Below are positions 1-9,494 of a stretch of DNA of 64,000 nt, one piece after another (the stretch's first letter is position 1; each line of letters starts with the position of its first letter). The DNA is from Nocardia abscessus NBRC 100374 (GTDB taxonomy: Bacteria > Actinomycetota > Actinomycetes > Mycobacteriales > Mycobacteriaceae): assembly GCF_000308455.1 (NCBI RefSeq), contig NZ_BAFP01000040.1, positions 91,021 through 155,020 on the forward strand, written 5' to 3'. The position numbers were made by a program, and so were the translations under genes. The notes below the pieces were generated by a model that ran no database searches, had not been told where the DNA came from, and saw only the letters and a list, made by a program, of their open reading frames with translations.

Positions 1-2
1 CC

Positions 3-302
3 GACAGTTTCAACGCCGTCTTCGCCCAGGACGTCGGTCCGGCGACCGCGGCCGACATGATCGCCCATCAGCACTCCATCGCCGTGAAGGCCAATCTCGA
101 ACCGTCCGGGCCGCCCTCGTGGTCCGGCATTCCGAGCTGGTATCTGGTCTCGGCGGCCGACCGGGTGATTCCCCCGTCCTCCCAGCGCTTCATGGCCCAG
201 CGCATGGGGGCGCTGACCAGCGAGATCGACGCCTCGCACGCCTCGCTGGTCTCCCGGCCCGACGCCGTGGCCGCCGTGGTCGAAGCCGCCGCTGCACGCT
301 GA
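3..302 (+). CDS. Alpha/beta hydrolase, C-terminal fragment (5' truncated)
   Basis: About 99 residues are readable from the window edge to the TGA, so only the C-terminal end of the protein is present. The segment SWYLVSAADRVIPP followed by ASHASLVSRPDAV has the spacing of the catalytic acid (D) and catalytic histidine (H) at the end of an alpha/beta hydrolase. This arrangement is common in actinobacterial AB-hydrolases annotated as chloroperoxidase or esterase-like. The nucleophile elbow lies outside the window, so the substrate cannot be inferred. The next gene starts about 250 nt downstream in the same direction, but that gap makes co-transcription with hrcA uncertain. Confidence 0.7.
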   Translation, partial: DSFNAVFAQDVGPATAADMIAHQHSIAVKANLEPSGPPSWSGIPSWYLVSAADRVIPPSSQRFMAQRMGALTSEIDASHASLVSRPDAVAAVVEAAAAR

Positions 303-549
303 TCGCCGCAACTGGCGGGACGTGATCGTGGGTCCACCGACCGCACGGTCACGTCCCGCTCGGCGGTTTCCGGGCGCGTGCGTCGCGGTCCTGCCGCCGC
401 CAGCGGGAGCGTTGCGGGCGAGCGATTCGGCTTTCGACAATTAGACTGGATAAAGAGACGAACCGTGATTCGCCTGCGCCGGGTCGTGGGCGCGGGCCGT
501 CTGCGCCGGGTACGGCGCGACCGGAGACGCAAGCGAGGAGGTGGGGCCG

Positions 550-1581
550 ATGTCGAGCACCGAGGATCGGCGCTTCGAGGTCCTGCGCGCGATCGTCGCG
601 GACTATGTCGCGACCAAGGAGCCGATCGGGTCGAAGACGCTGGTCGAGCGGCATAATCTGGGTGTTTCCAGCGCGACGGTACGCAACGACATGGCGGTGC
701 TCGAGGCCGAGGGCTACATCACACAGCCGCACACCAGCTCCGGCCGCATTCCCACCGACAAGGGCTATCGGCAGTTCGTGGACCGGATCTCCGAGGTGAA
801 GCCGCTGTCGCCGGCGGAGCGCAGGGCGATCATGGAGTTCCTGGAGTCGGGCGTCGACCTCGACGACGTGCTGCGCCGCGGCGTCCGCTTGCTGGCCCAG
901 CTGACCAGACAGGTCGCGGTGGTTCAGTACCCGACGGTGTCGGCGTCCACGGTGCGGCACATCGAGGTGGTCGCCCTCAATCCCGCGCGCCTGCTGCTGG
1001 TGGTGATCACCGACACCGGCCGGGTCGACCAGCGTCTGGTGGAACTCGGTGCGGTGATCGACGACGAGGATCTGGCCGCGCTGCGCGGCATGCTCGGCGG
1101 GGCGATGGACGGCAAACGGCTGGCCATGGCCTCGGCGGCGGTCGCGGAACTGCCCGAGCACGCGCCGGTGCGGCTGCGCGACGTGCTGGTGCGGGTGTCC
1201 ACGGTGCTGGTGGAGACGCTGGTGGAGCATCCGGAGGAGCGGTTGGTGCTCGGCGGCACCGCCAACCTGACCCGCAACGTCGCCGACTTCGGTTTCCCCG
1301 GTTCGCTGCGCGCCGTCCTGGAGGCGCTGGAGGAGCAGGTGATCGTGCTCAAGTTGCTCGCCGCGGCGCAGCAGCCGGGCACGGTCACGGTGCGTATCGG
1401 CGAGGAGACGCAGGTCGAGCAGATGCGCGGCGCCTCGGTGGTGTCCACCGGCTACGGCGCGGCGGGTGCGGTGCTCGGCGGTATGGGGGTGCTCGGCCCG
1501 ACCAGGATGGACTACCCGGGCACGATCGCCTCGGTGGCGGCCGTGGCCCGCTACATCGGCGAGGTCCTCGCCGAGCGTTGA
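550..1581 (+). CDS. hrcA: Heat-inducible transcription repressor HrcA
   Basis: This 343-residue protein has the usual HrcA length. The N-terminal winged helix (about residues 1-75) contains [23 protein letters not shown] and [13 protein letters not shown], the family signature. It is followed by the GAF-like dimerisation region. HrcA represses chaperonin genes through CIRCE operators and needs GroEL to stay folded. The ATG at 550 is preferred over an in-frame GTG at 541 because GAGGAG at 535-540 ends 9 nt before it and abuts the GTG. No CIRCE element is visible upstream. The gene heads the conserved hrcA-dnaJ2-rsmE block, with dnaJ 151 nt downstream. Confidence 0.95.
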   Translation: MSSTEDRRFEVLRAIVADYVATKEPIGSKTLVERHNLGVSSATVRNDMAVLEAEGYITQPHTSSGRIPTDKGYRQFVDRISEVKPLSPAERRAIMEFLESGVDLDDVLRRGVRLLAQLTRQVAVVQYPTVSASTVRHIEVVALNPARLLLVVITDTGRVDQRLVELGAVIDDEDLAALRGMLGGAMDGKRLAMASAAVAELPEHAPVRLRDVLVRVSTVLVETLVEHPEERLVLGGTANLTRNVADFGFPGSLRAVLEALEEQVIVLKLLAAAQQPGTVTVRIGEETQVEQMRGASVVSTGYGAAGAVLGGMGVLGPTRMDYPGTIASVAAVARYIGEVLAER

Positions 1582-1635
1582 CCGGAAACCCGGTCGGCGA
1601 CGCCACTGCTACGCTCGACCCTTCGGGCGGATAAA

Positions 1636-1656
1636 GTTGAGTGCACGAGACTAATG
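1636..1656. promoter_or_regulatory. HAIR-like (HspR) operator upstream of dnaJ
   Basis: The halves GTTGAGT and ACTAATG are separated by 7 nt. The HspR-associated inverted repeat consensus is CTTGAGT-N7-ACTCAAG, so 6 of 7 and 5 of 7 positions match with the exact spacing. It lies about 77 nt before the dnaJ start, in promoter range. The match is visible in the sequence. HspR binding is inferred. Confidence 0.5.
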
Positions 1657-1732
1657 CTGTTGTCGGCGCGCTTCCTACGCGGCGCGGCACCGGCGGCACC
1701 GTCGAGAACGACCAAGGACTAGAGAACTCAAA

Positions 1733-2884
1733 GTGGCACGGGACTACTACGGACTGCTCGGCGTCGCGAAGAACGCGACCGATCAGGAGATCAAGCGGGC
1801 CTACCGCAAGCTGGCGCGTGAGCTCCACCCCGACGTCAACCCCGACGAGGCGGCGCAGGCCAAGTTCAAGGAAGTATCGACCGCCTACGAGGTGCTGTCG
1901 GATCCGGAGAAGCGGCGCATCGTCGACATGGGCGGCGACCCGCTGGAATCGGGCGGCGGCGGAGCCGGCTTCAACGGCGCGGGCTTCGGCGGACTCGGCG
2001 ACGTGTTCGAGGCGTTCTTCGGCGGCATGAGCGGCACGACCGGCGCGCGCAAGCCGCGCGGTCGCGTCCAGCCGGGCGCCGATTCACTGATCCGCACCCG
2101 GCTGAGCCTGGCCGAGTGCGCGGTCGGCGTCACCAAGCACCTGACCGTGGACACCGCGATCCTGTGCGACATCTGTCAGGGCTCGGGCACCAACGGCAAC
2201 TCCAAGCCGGTGCGCTGCGAAACCTGCGGCGGCGCGGGCGAAGTCCAGTCCGTGCAGCGGTCCTTCCTCGGCCAGGTACTGACCTCGCGACCCTGCCCGA
2301 CCTGCCGGGGCGCGGGCGAGACCATCCCGGACCCGTGCCACAAGTGCGGCGGCGACGGCCGTGTGCGGGCGCGCCGCGAGATCGCCGCGCCGATTCCGGC
2401 CGGTGTGGCGAACGGCATGCGGGTGCGGCTGGCCGCGCAGGGCGAGGTCGGCCCGGGCGGCGGTCACGCGGGTGACCTGTACGTCGAGATCGTGGAGCAG
2501 CCGCACGACGTGTTCGTCCGGGACGGGGACGACCTGCACTGCACCATCCGGGTGCCGATGGTCGACGCGGCGCTGGGCACCACCGTCGTGATCGACACCA
2601 TCCTCGACGGCCCCACCGAGCTGACCATTCCGGCGGGCACCCAGCCCGGCGAGATCTCGGTGCTGCGCGGTCACGGTATGCCGCGGCTGCGCTCCGGCGC
2701 GCGCGGCGACCTGCTCGCGCACCTGGACATCGTGATCCCGGCCAAGCTGGACAGCAAGCAGACCGAGTTGCTGCGCAAGTACAAGGGAATGCGGGAACGC
2801 GAGCGCGCCGAGGTGATGTCGGCACAGTCCGAGCACAACAGCGGCCTGTTCGCGCGGCTGCGGGCCTCGTTCAGCGGGCGCTAG
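1733..2884 (+). CDS. dnaJ: Chaperone DnaJ (DnaJ2 type)
   Basis: This 383-residue Hsp40 co-chaperone stimulates the DnaK ATPase and delivers unfolded clients. The domains run in order: J-domain (residues 1-70) with HPD in ELHPDVNP, a Gly-rich linker (about 72-100), then four CxxCxGxG zinc repeats ([32 protein letters not shown]) and two beta-barrel client-binding domains. The GTG at 1733 gives the canonical [11 protein letters not shown] start. Placement after hrcA, away from dnaK-grpE, marks it as the second actinobacterial DnaJ (DnaJ2). Its stop directly abuts the next gene. The HAIR-like site upstream suggests HspR control. Confidence 0.95.
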   Translation: MARDYYGLLGVAKNATDQEIKRAYRKLARELHPDVNPDEAAQAKFKEVSTAYEVLSDPEKRRIVDMGGDPLESGGGGAGFNGAGFGGLGDVFEAFFGGMSGTTGARKPRGRVQPGADSLIRTRLSLAECAVGVTKHLTVDTAILCDICQGSGTNGNSKPVRCETCGGAGEVQSVQRSFLGQVLTSRPCPTCRGAGETIPDPCHKCGGDGRVRARREIAAPIPAGVANGMRVRLAAQGEVGPGGGHAGDLYVEIVEQPHDVFVRDGDDLHCTIRVPMVDAALGTTVVIDTILDGPTELTIPAGTQPGEISVLRGHGMPRLRSGARGDLLAHLDIVIPAKLDSKQTELLRKYKGMRERERAEVMSAQSEHNSGLFARLRASFSGR

Positions 2885-3625
2885 GTGGCCGCGACGGTCT
2901 TCTACCTCGACGAGGTGCCCGAGCCGGGCGCGGTCGCGGTGCTGGACGGTCCGGAGGGCAGGCACGCCGCCACGGTGCGCCGCATCCGAATCGGCGAGCC
3001 GATCACCCTCTCCGATGGGCGCGGTGTGCTCGCCGAGTCGGAGGTCGTCGCCGCGCAACGCGACCGGCTCGAACTCGCGGTGCGCAACCGGGTGCTGGCG
3101 GCTCCGCAGGCGCCGCCGGTGACCGTCGTGCAGGCGCTGCCGAAATCCGATCGTTCGGAACTCGCGGTCGAGCTGATGACCGAGGCGGGCGCGGACACCA
3201 TCATCCCGTGGCAGGCCGCGCGCTGCGTCGCGAACTGGGAGGGCAAGGCGGCCAAGGGGGTCGACAAGTGGCGGGCCGCGGCCCGCTCGGCCGCCCGGCA
3301 GTCCCGGCGGGCCTACATCCCGGCGGTCGCCGATCTGCACCACACCAAAGCCCTGCTGGAGGTGGTCCGCACGGCGAAGGCCGACGGCGCGGTCATCGCG
3401 GCGCTGCACGAGTCCGGCTCCGCCCGCTTCGCCGAATTGCCCTTCGCCGAGGCCGGCGCGATCGTCCTCGTGGTAGGTCCGGAAGGCGGGCTGGACGACG
3501 CGGAACTGGCCGCCCTGGCCGAGGCGGGTGCTGAGGTGACCTTGCTCGGCCCGACGGTTCTGCGTACCTCCACCGCGGCAGCGGTCGCGCTCGGCGCGCT
3601 CGGCGCGCTGACCCCGCGCTGGTGA
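2885..3625 (+). CDS. rsmE: 16S rRNA (uracil1498-N3)-methyltransferase RsmE
   Basis: This 246-residue SPOUT methyltransferase methylates U1498 of 16S rRNA with S-adenosylmethionine. It has an N-terminal PUA-like barrel (about residues 1-70), then the knotted SPOUT domain with the family motifs VQALPKSDRSELAVE, LVVGPEGGLDDAEL and LRTSTAAAVAL, the last forming the SAM-binding trefoil knot. The GTG start follows the dnaJ stop with no spacer, so translation is probably coupled. The gene is next to dnaJ2 in mycobacteria as well (Rv2372c position). It ends the hrcA-dnaJ-rsmE unit and faces a convergent MFS gene 45 nt away. Confidence 0.93.
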   Translation: MAATVFYLDEVPEPGAVAVLDGPEGRHAATVRRIRIGEPITLSDGRGVLAESEVVAAQRDRLELAVRNRVLAAPQAPPVTVVQALPKSDRSELAVELMTEAGADTIIPWQAARCVANWEGKAAKGVDKWRAAARSAARQSRRAYIPAVADLHHTKALLEVVRTAKADGAVIAALHESGSARFAELPFAEAGAIVLVVGPEGGLDDAELAALAEAGAEVTLLGPTVLRTSTAAAVALGALGALTPRW

Positions 3626-3670
3626 ACGCCTCCGAGGGCGGGTCCACCCAGCGTCGGTAGGGGTAGGCGG

Positions 3671-4912
3671 TCAGACCTCGACAGGAACCGCTACCGCGAC
3701 GGTGCCGGTGTGCTCCGCGTGGCGCTGCGACCGATGCGATACCCACAGCAGCACCACCGCGATGACCATCAGGAATCCGATACCGCAGGTCAATCCGAGC
3801 CACCCCGCACGGGAGTAGGCGAGACCTGCCGCGCCGCCGACCAGCGCGCTGCCGAGGTAGTAGGCGAACAGATACAGCGACGACGCCGCGCCCCGGTTGC
3901 CCCGTGCCATCGCGCCCACCCATGCGCTCGCCGCGGTGTGCGCCCCGAAGAATCCCGCGGTGTAGAGCAGAACGCCGAGCAGTACGGTGCCGAGATGGTC
4001 GGGAACGGTCACCACCAGCCCGATCGTCATCACGCCGAGCGACACCGTGAGCACCCGCAGCCTGCCGATCCGATCGGTCAGCCGCCCGGCCGCCGCCGAC
4101 GCCGCCGTGCCCGCCAGATACAGCACGAACACCAGCCCCACCAGCGCTTCCGGTAATGCGAACGGCGCCGTGGTGAGCCGGTAGCCGAGATAGTTGTACA
4201 GCGAGACGAACCCGCCCATCAGGACGAACGCCAGCCCGAACAGCGCGAGCAACCCGCGATGACGCAGCTGTCCGGCGAGATCGCCGAGCATCGTGTGGAT
4301 ACCGGCGGGACGCGGGACGAAGCCGCGAGACGGCGGCAGCCACCGGACGAACCACACCGTGCAGCCCGCGGCGGCGATCGCGGCCGCCGCCATCGCCCAG
4401 CGCCAGGAGGCCAGGTCCGAGGTGAACGCCGGAATCAACCGACCGGCCAGCCCACCGATCGTGGTGCCTGCCACGTAGATGCCCATCGCGGCGCCCAACC
4501 CCTCGCCGTCGATCTCCTCCGCCAGATAGGCCATCGCCACCGCGGGCACGCCTGCCAGCGCTATGCCTTGCAGTGCTCGTCCGGCGAGCAGCAGCTCCAG
4601 CGACGGGCTCAGTGGCAGCAGCAGTCCGATCACCGCCGCCGCGACGGCGGAACCGGTCATCACCCTGGTCCGGCCGAGCCGCGCGGACAGGGCACTCACC
4701 GGGATGATGGCCAGCGCGAGGAAGCCGGTCGTGAGCGACACCGCCAGCGCCGCCTTCGCAGGCGCCACGCCGAACGCGGCCGAGAGGCTCGGCAGCAGCG
4801 CCTGGGCGCTGTACATGGACGCGAAGGTCGTCAGACCCGCCGCGAACAGCGCGACGGTGATCCTGCGTTCGTGGGCGGCGTCCCCCGGCGCCGCGCTCTG
4901 TCTCGTGCTCAT
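3671..4912 (-). CDS. MFS transporter, YnfM-like
   Basis: This 413-residue major facilitator superfamily protein has about 12 predicted membrane spans. It shows the loop motif ALSARLGRTRV after TM2 and a related TDRIGRLRVL after TM8, typical of the drug/H+ antiporter group that includes E. coli YnfM. The ATG at 4912 is chosen because a strong GGAGGA sits just upstream on the minus strand. The open frame beyond it overlaps the divergent LysR gene and is not likely coding. The substrate is unknown. The 100-nt divergent arrangement with a LysR regulator suggests that regulator controls it. It was not part of the conserved neighbouring operon and looks like a local insertion. Confidence 0.87.
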   Translation of the reverse strand: MSTRQSAAPGDAAHERRITVALFAAGLTTFASMYSAQALLPSLSAAFGVAPAKAALAVSLTTGFLALAIIPVSALSARLGRTRVMTGSAVAAAVIGLLLPLSPSLELLLAGRALQGIALAGVPAVAMAYLAEEIDGEGLGAAMGIYVAGTTIGGLAGRLIPAFTSDLASWRWAMAAAAIAAAGCTVWFVRWLPPSRGFVPRPAGIHTMLGDLAGQLRHRGLLALFGLAFVLMGGFVSLYNYLGYRLTTAPFALPEALVGLVFVLYLAGTAASAAAGRLTDRIGRLRVLTVSLGVMTIGLVVTVPDHLGTVLLGVLLYTAGFFGAHTAASAWVGAMARGNRGAASSLYLFAYYLGSALVGGAAGLAYSRAGWLGLTCGIGFLMVIAVVLLWVSHRSQRHAEHTGTVAVAVPVEV

Positions 4913-5012
4913 GGCTTCCTCCTTTGCTTCAGCGTCTGCGCTCGTTCTTGGGAAAGGAAATGAATAATGAGTAGCAACTTGATGCGTCAGGCGTATATAG
5001 GGAGGCAGGGCG

Positions 5013-5915
5013 ATGCTGGGCGAGGATCTGGAGTGGTTCACGACACTCGCCGAACTCGAGCGGGTCGGCGCCGCCGCGGATCGGCTGCACCTCGCGCAGC
5101 CCACCCTGTCGCGCATGCTGGCCCGATTGGAGCGCAGGATCGGCGTCGAACTGTTCGACCGCCACGGCAAGCGGATCACCCTGAACGAGTTCGGCCGGAT
5201 CTACTACGAACACGCCCGCCGCGCGCAAGCCGAGCTGGACGCCGCGGAACAGGCCATCGCCGATCGCTCCGATCCGGCCGGGGGCGTCGTGCGACTGTCC
5301 TTCCAGCACTCCTTCGGCGGTTCGCTGGTGCCGCAGCTGATCAGCGGCTTCCGGCGGGTCTCCGGGCGGATCACCGTCACGCTGTGGCAAGGGGCGGCCG
5401 AGGCGGTGACCGAGCGGGTGCTGGCAGGCGATGCCGATCTCGGCATCGTCTCGCCTCGTCCGGCCGTCGCAGGCGTCGGCTGGCGCACCGTGCTGCGACA
5501 GCCGCTGGTCCTGGCGGTACCGCCGGAACACCGGCTGGCCGGGCGGCGGCAGGTCCGGCTCGCCGAGGTGGCCGACGCGCGGTTCGTCACCATGCACCAC
5601 GGCTTCGGGATGCGGCGCATTTTCGACGAACTGTGCGCGGCCGCGGATATCCGGCCGAGAATCGCGTTCGAGTCGAGCGATCTGGTCACCGTGGCCGGGC
5701 TGGTGTCCGCGGGATTGGGGGTGGCGATCCTGCCGGGCGAAGACCCGCCGTCCACGGGACCGCTGTCGGGCCCGGTGACGGTGCCGCTGACCGACCCGGG
5801 CGCCGCTCGCGCGGTCGGGCTGATCTGGCCCGCCTCGGCGACGCCATCGGACGCGGTGCGCCGTTTCCGTGACTTCACCGAGGAGTGGGCGCGGCGACGT
5901 GGTGGAATCCCGTGA
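5013..5915 (+). CDS. LysR-family transcriptional regulator
   Basis: This 300-residue protein has the standard LysR layout. The N-terminal winged helix-turn-helix (about residues 1-60) contains AAADRLHLAQPTLSRMLARL and ELFDR. It is followed by a linker helix and a periplasmic-binding-protein-like co-inducer domain (about 90-290) starting VRLSFQHSFGG. The start is supported by GGGAGG upstream of the ATG. It is transcribed divergently from the MFS gene across a 100-nt, AT-rich intergenic region, the classic arrangement for a LysR protein that autoregulates and activates its divergent neighbour. The ligand cannot be read from the sequence. Confidence 0.9.
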   Translation: MLGEDLEWFTTLAELERVGAAADRLHLAQPTLSRMLARLERRIGVELFDRHGKRITLNEFGRIYYEHARRAQAELDAAEQAIADRSDPAGGVVRLSFQHSFGGSLVPQLISGFRRVSGRITVTLWQGAAEAVTERVLAGDADLGIVSPRPAVAGVGWRTVLRQPLVLAVPPEHRLAGRRQVRLAEVADARFVTMHHGFGMRRIFDELCAAADIRPRIAFESSDLVTVAGLVSAGLGVAILPGEDPPSTGPLSGPVTVPLTDPGAARAVGLIWPASATPSDAVRRFRDFTEEWARRRGGIP

Positions 5916-6023
5916 GGAACCGGGCCGGCCGGGGGGCTTATTCACTGGGCGGTGTCGGTGGGGCGCGTTAAACTTCTCTCCATACAGCAGCAGTCGAGAC
6001 CGGAAAGCAGGCTATAGCCACTT

Positions 6024-7133
6024 TTGAGAACACAAGGCGAGATCGGCGACCCGACCACCCCAGCGGCGGGCATCGGCGCCGGCGACGACGGTTCGGGTCC
6101 CGCAGCGCGCACCGTGCGCTCGAGTATCGAACTCGCTCCCGAATCCGTGTTCCCCTTCCTGGGTTCGGCCGACCAGAATCTCCGTGAGCTGGAAACGCTG
6201 CTCGACGCGGACATTCACGTCCGCGGCAATTCCGTGACCCTCACCGGCAGGGCGGCCGACGTCGCGCTCGCCGAGCGGGTCATCGAGCAGTTGGTCGCGC
6301 TCACCGGCCGCAACCGCGTGGTGACTCCCGAGGCGGTGCGGCACACCGTCTCGATGCTCACCGAGGGCTCCAGCGAGTCCCCCGCGGAGGTGCTGAGCCT
6401 GGACATCCTGTCCCGGCGGGGCAAGACCATCCGGCCCAAGACGCTGAACCAGAAGCGCTACGTCGACGCGATCGACGCCAACACCATCGTGTTCGGCATC
6501 GGCCCCGCTGGTACCGGCAAGACCTATCTGGCCATGGCCAAAGCGGTCCAGGCGTTGCAGACCAAGTCGGTCAACCGGATCATCCTCACCCGTCCGGCGG
6601 TCGAGGCGGGGGAGCGGCTCGGCTTCCTGCCGGGCACGCTGAACGAGAAGATCGATCCGTACCTGCGCCCGCTCTACGACGCGCTGCACGACATGATGGA
6701 CCCGGAGGCCATTCCCAAGCTGATGGCGGCCGGTGTCATCGAGGTCGCGCCGCTGGCCTACATGCGCGGCCGCACGTTGAACGACTCGTTCATCATTCTC
6801 GACGAGGCGCAGAACACCACCGCCGAGCAGATGAAGATGTTCCTCACCCGTCTCGGGTTCGGATCGAAGATCGTGGTGACCGGTGACGTCACCCAGGTCG
6901 ATCTGCCGACCGGCGCGCGGTCGGGCCTGCGCGCGGCCAGCGAGATCCTGACCGAGATCGATGACATCCACTTCGCGGAGCTGACCAGCAGCGACGTGGT
7001 CCGCCACCGGCTGGTCTCGGACATCGTCGACGCCTACGACCGCTTCGAATCGGAGACGCGGCCGCCGGTCGCCCCGCATTACGGCGGCAATCGGGCACAG
7101 CGCCGCGCGGCGAGCCGGGGGGACCGGCGGTAA
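6024..7133 (+). CDS. phoH: PhoH-family ATPase
   Basis: This 369-residue protein belongs to the PhoH family (helicase-fold ATPase, P-loop NTPase). A KH-like N-terminal region (about residues 45-95) is followed by the PhoH domain with Walker A GPAGTGKT near residue 160 and Walker B-like [11 protein letters not shown]. The family is associated with RNA metabolism, and phoH next to ybeY suggests a role in rRNA processing. The start is the least certain part: the frame opens with TTG at 6024 and has no better upstream candidate. The gene begins the conserved phoH-ybeY-CNNM-cdd-like-era operon, whose later members overlap by a few nucleotides. Confidence 0.9.
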   Translation: MRTQGEIGDPTTPAAGIGAGDDGSGPAARTVRSSIELAPESVFPFLGSADQNLRELETLLDADIHVRGNSVTLTGRAADVALAERVIEQLVALTGRNRVVTPEAVRHTVSMLTEGSSESPAEVLSLDILSRRGKTIRPKTLNQKRYVDAIDANTIVFGIGPAGTGKTYLAMAKAVQALQTKSVNRIILTRPAVEAGERLGFLPGTLNEKIDPYLRPLYDALHDMMDPEAIPKLMAAGVIEVAPLAYMRGRTLNDSFIILDEAQNTTAEQMKMFLTRLGFGSKIVVTGDVTQVDLPTGARSGLRAASEILTEIDDIHFAELTSSDVVRHRLVSDIVDAYDRFESETRPPVAPHYGGNRAQRRAASRGDRR

Positions 7134-7195
7134 TTCGTTTCGCCGGGCGGGGCTCCGCTCCGGCGACGCGATCGCCGGGATCGTAGTCTGTTCGG

Positions 7196-7750
7196 GTGAG
7201 CATCGAGATCGCCAACGAGTCGGGTATCGACGTGCCCGAAGAAGAGCTGGTCAGCGTCGCGCGGTTCGTGATCGCCCGAATGGACGTGCACCCGGCCGCG
7301 GAGCTGTCGATGGTGCTCGTCGATCTCGACACCATGGCCGACCTGCACATGCGCTGGATGGACCTGCCCGGTCCGACCGACGTCATGTCCTTCCCGATGG
7401 ACGAGCTCGAGCCGGGCGGACGGCCCGACAGCCCGGAACCGGGCCCGTCCATGCTCGGCGACATCGTGTTGTGCCCGGAGTTCGCCGCCGGACAGGCGCG
7501 CAAGGCGGGGCACGATCTGGACCACGAACTCGCGCTGCTCACCGTGCACGGCGTGCTCCACCTGCTCGGCTACGACCACGCCGAGCCGGACGAGGAGAAG
7601 GAGATGTTCGCGTTGCAGGCCCGACTGCTCGAGGAGTGGTACGAGAGCCTGCGCGAGGCGCGGCGGCGCGCCGAACTCGCCGAGCGCGACGCACGGTTGC
7701 TGGGTAAGGCGGGCTTCACCACACCGGGTGACTCCCTGGGCTCCGCGTGA
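7196..7750 (+). CDS. ybeY: Endoribonuclease YbeY
   Basis: This 184-residue zinc metalloenzyme acts in 16S rRNA 3'-end maturation and ribosome quality control. The signature is [12 protein letters not shown], giving the H-x3-H-x5-H zinc site. The conserved [10 protein letters not shown] precedes it. The GTG at 7196 is the start. The C-terminal extension of about 30 residues, rich in Arg, Ala and Glu, is typical of actinobacterial members. The gene lies 62 nt after phoH and overlaps the next gene by 4 nt (GTGA), indicating coupled translation. Confidence 0.95.
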   Translation: MSIEIANESGIDVPEEELVSVARFVIARMDVHPAAELSMVLVDLDTMADLHMRWMDLPGPTDVMSFPMDELEPGGRPDSPEPGPSMLGDIVLCPEFAAGQARKAGHDLDHELALLTVHGVLHLLGYDHAEPDEEKEMFALQARLLEEWYESLREARRRAELAERDARLLGKAGFTTPGDSLGSA

Positions 7751-9111
7751 ATTCTTTGACCCTCGTTCTGCTCGCGGTCCTGCTGGTCTCGGTGGGCGGG
7801 GTGTTCGCGGGTGTGGATTCCGCCCTGAACACCATCTCGCCCGCCCGCGTCGATGACCTGGTGCGCGCCGACCGGCCCGGGGCGATGCGGCTGACCCGGA
7901 TCGTCGCCGACCGGGCGCGGTACGTGAACCTCATGGTGCTGCTGCGGATTCTGTGCGAGATCGGCGCCACCGTTCTGCTGGCGGCGGGCCTGATGACGGT
8001 TTGGGGGAAGAACTGGGCGCTGCTGGTCACCGCGCTGGTGATGGCGCTGGTGTCCTATGTGGTGATCGGCGTCGGCCCGCGCACGCTGGGTCGTCAGCAC
8101 GCGTACTCGATCGCGCTCGCCGCGGCGCTGCCGCTGCAGTTCATCGGCGCGCTGCTCGGTCCGCTGAGCAGGCTGCTGATCCTCCTCGGCAACGCGATCA
8201 CCCCGGGTAAGGGTTTCCGCAACGGCCCCTTCGCTTCCGAGATCGAGCTGCGCGAAGTGGTCGAGATGGCCGGTGAGCGCGGCGTGGTGGCCGACGACGA
8301 ACGGCGCATGATCCAGTCGGTCTTCGAACTGGGCGACACACCGGCGCGTGCCGTGATGGTGCCGCGCACCGAGATGGTCTGGATCGAGGCGGACAAGACC
8401 GCGGCGCAGGCGATGTCGCTCGCGGTGCGGTCGGGGCATTCCAGGATCCCGGTGATCGGCGAGAACGTCGACGACATCCTCGGCGTGGTCTATCTGAAAG
8501 ACCTCGTGCCGTATGCCGATCGCAGCCGCAAAGTGCGGGTGAGCGAGGTGATGCGGCACGCAGTGTTCATGCCCGACTCCAAACCGCTGGACAGCCTGCT
8601 CGACGAGATGCAGCGCAGGCGCAACCACATGGCGCTGCTGGTGGACGAGTACGGCGGTATCGCGGGTCTGGTGACCATCGAGGACGTGCTCGAAGAGATC
8701 GTCGGTGAGATCGCCGACGAGTACGACACCGACGAGACCCCGCCCATCGAGGATCTCGGCGACGGCCGCTACCGGGTCTCGGCCCGGCTGCCGGTGGAGG
8801 ATCTCGGCGAGCTGTACGGGCTGGAGATCGAGGAAGAGGACGTGGACACCGTGGGCGGCCTGCTCGCCCACGAGCTGGGCCGGGTGCCGCTGCCCGGATC
8901 GAAGGTCGAGGCCCACGGGCTGGTGCTGCGCGGCGAAGGCGGAGCCGACGCGCGGGGCCGGATGCGGGTGAACACCGTAGTTGTGCGCAAAGCGCGCGAG
9001 AAGGTCCCCGCCGGGAAGACCAACGGCGACAATCCCAATGGCAAGCGCAAGGCCAACGGATCGGAACGGGAGATCCCGGCCGATCGCGACGAGGACGGAG
9101 ACACCGAATGA
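7747..9111 (+). CDS. CNNM/CorC family membrane protein with CBS domains (HlyC/CorC-type)
   Basis: This 454-residue protein has an N-terminal DUF21/CNNM membrane domain (about residues 1-150, three to four spans), a CBS pair (about 175-310, including [11 protein letters not shown] and [26 protein letters not shown]) and a CorC_HlyC domain (about 325-410). Relatives act in Mg2+ or cation efflux. The transported ion here is not proven. A Lys/Asn/Arg-rich low-complexity tail of about 45 residues follows. It occupies the same place as Rv2366c in M. tuberculosis. Starts at both ends overlap neighbours by 4 nt, so it is inside the phoH-era operon. Confidence 0.92.
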   Translation: MNSLTLVLLAVLLVSVGGVFAGVDSALNTISPARVDDLVRADRPGAMRLTRIVADRARYVNLMVLLRILCEIGATVLLAAGLMTVWGKNWALLVTALVMALVSYVVIGVGPRTLGRQHAYSIALAAALPLQFIGALLGPLSRLLILLGNAITPGKGFRNGPFASEIELREVVEMAGERGVVADDERRMIQSVFELGDTPARAVMVPRTEMVWIEADKTAAQAMSLAVRSGHSRIPVIGENVDDILGVVYLKDLVPYADRSRKVRVSEVMRHAVFMPDSKPLDSLLDEMQRRRNHMALLVDEYGGIAGLVTIEDVLEEIVGEIADEYDTDETPPIEDLGDGRYRVSARLPVEDLGELYGLEIEEEDVDTVGGLLAHELGRVPLPGSKVEAHGLVLRGEGGADARGRMRVNTVVVRKAREKVPAGKTNGDNPNGKRKANGSEREIPADRDEDGDTE

Positions 9112-9494
9112 CCGAACTGGACGCGGAGGACAACAAGCTGGTCGTGCTGGCCCGCGGCGCGCTGGGCCGCACCGGCGGGGCGAGCGGAGCGGCGATCCGT
9201 GACACCGACGGCCGCACCTACGCCGCGGGCGAGGTCACGCTGACCGCGCTGCGGCTGACGGCGCTGCAAGCCGCGGTGGCCGCCGCGTTGTCCAGCGGCG
9301 CCGAGGGATTCGAGGCGGCCGTGGTGGTCGGCGGGCGATTGTCCGACTTCGGTGTCACCGCGGTGCGGGAGGTCTCGGCCGAGGCGCGGATCATCTTCAC
9401 CGACCGCGACGGCGCGGTGTTCGAGATCGTCGACGACTCCGCGGACGCGGTGGACGCGGTGAGCGCCGACGCGGGCGAGGTCCGCGGTGGCTGA
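9108..9494 (+). CDS. Cytidine-deaminase-fold protein lacking the zinc site (Rv2365c-like)
   Basis: This 128-residue protein sits between the CNNM gene and era. The pattern [17 protein letters not shown] followed by an alanine-rich helix and AAVVVGG follows the layout of a small cytidine deaminase (DGR-x-(Y/F)-x-G-x-(N/E)-V, active-site helix, then a beta strand). The catalytic (C/H)AE and the later PCxxC cysteines are absent; the helix reads [17 protein letters not shown] instead, and there is no cysteine at all. In Firmicutes a true cdd gene occupies the equivalent place before era, so this looks like a catalytically dead orthologue kept for another role. The ATG overlaps the previous stop, and the end overlaps era by 8 nt. 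Confidence 0.8.
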   Translation: MTELDAEDNKLVVLARGALGRTGGASGAAIRDTDGRTYAAGEVTLTALRLTALQAAVAAALSSGAEGFEAAVVVGGRLSDFGVTAVREVSAEARIIFTDRDGAVFEIVDDSADAVDAVSADAGEVRGG

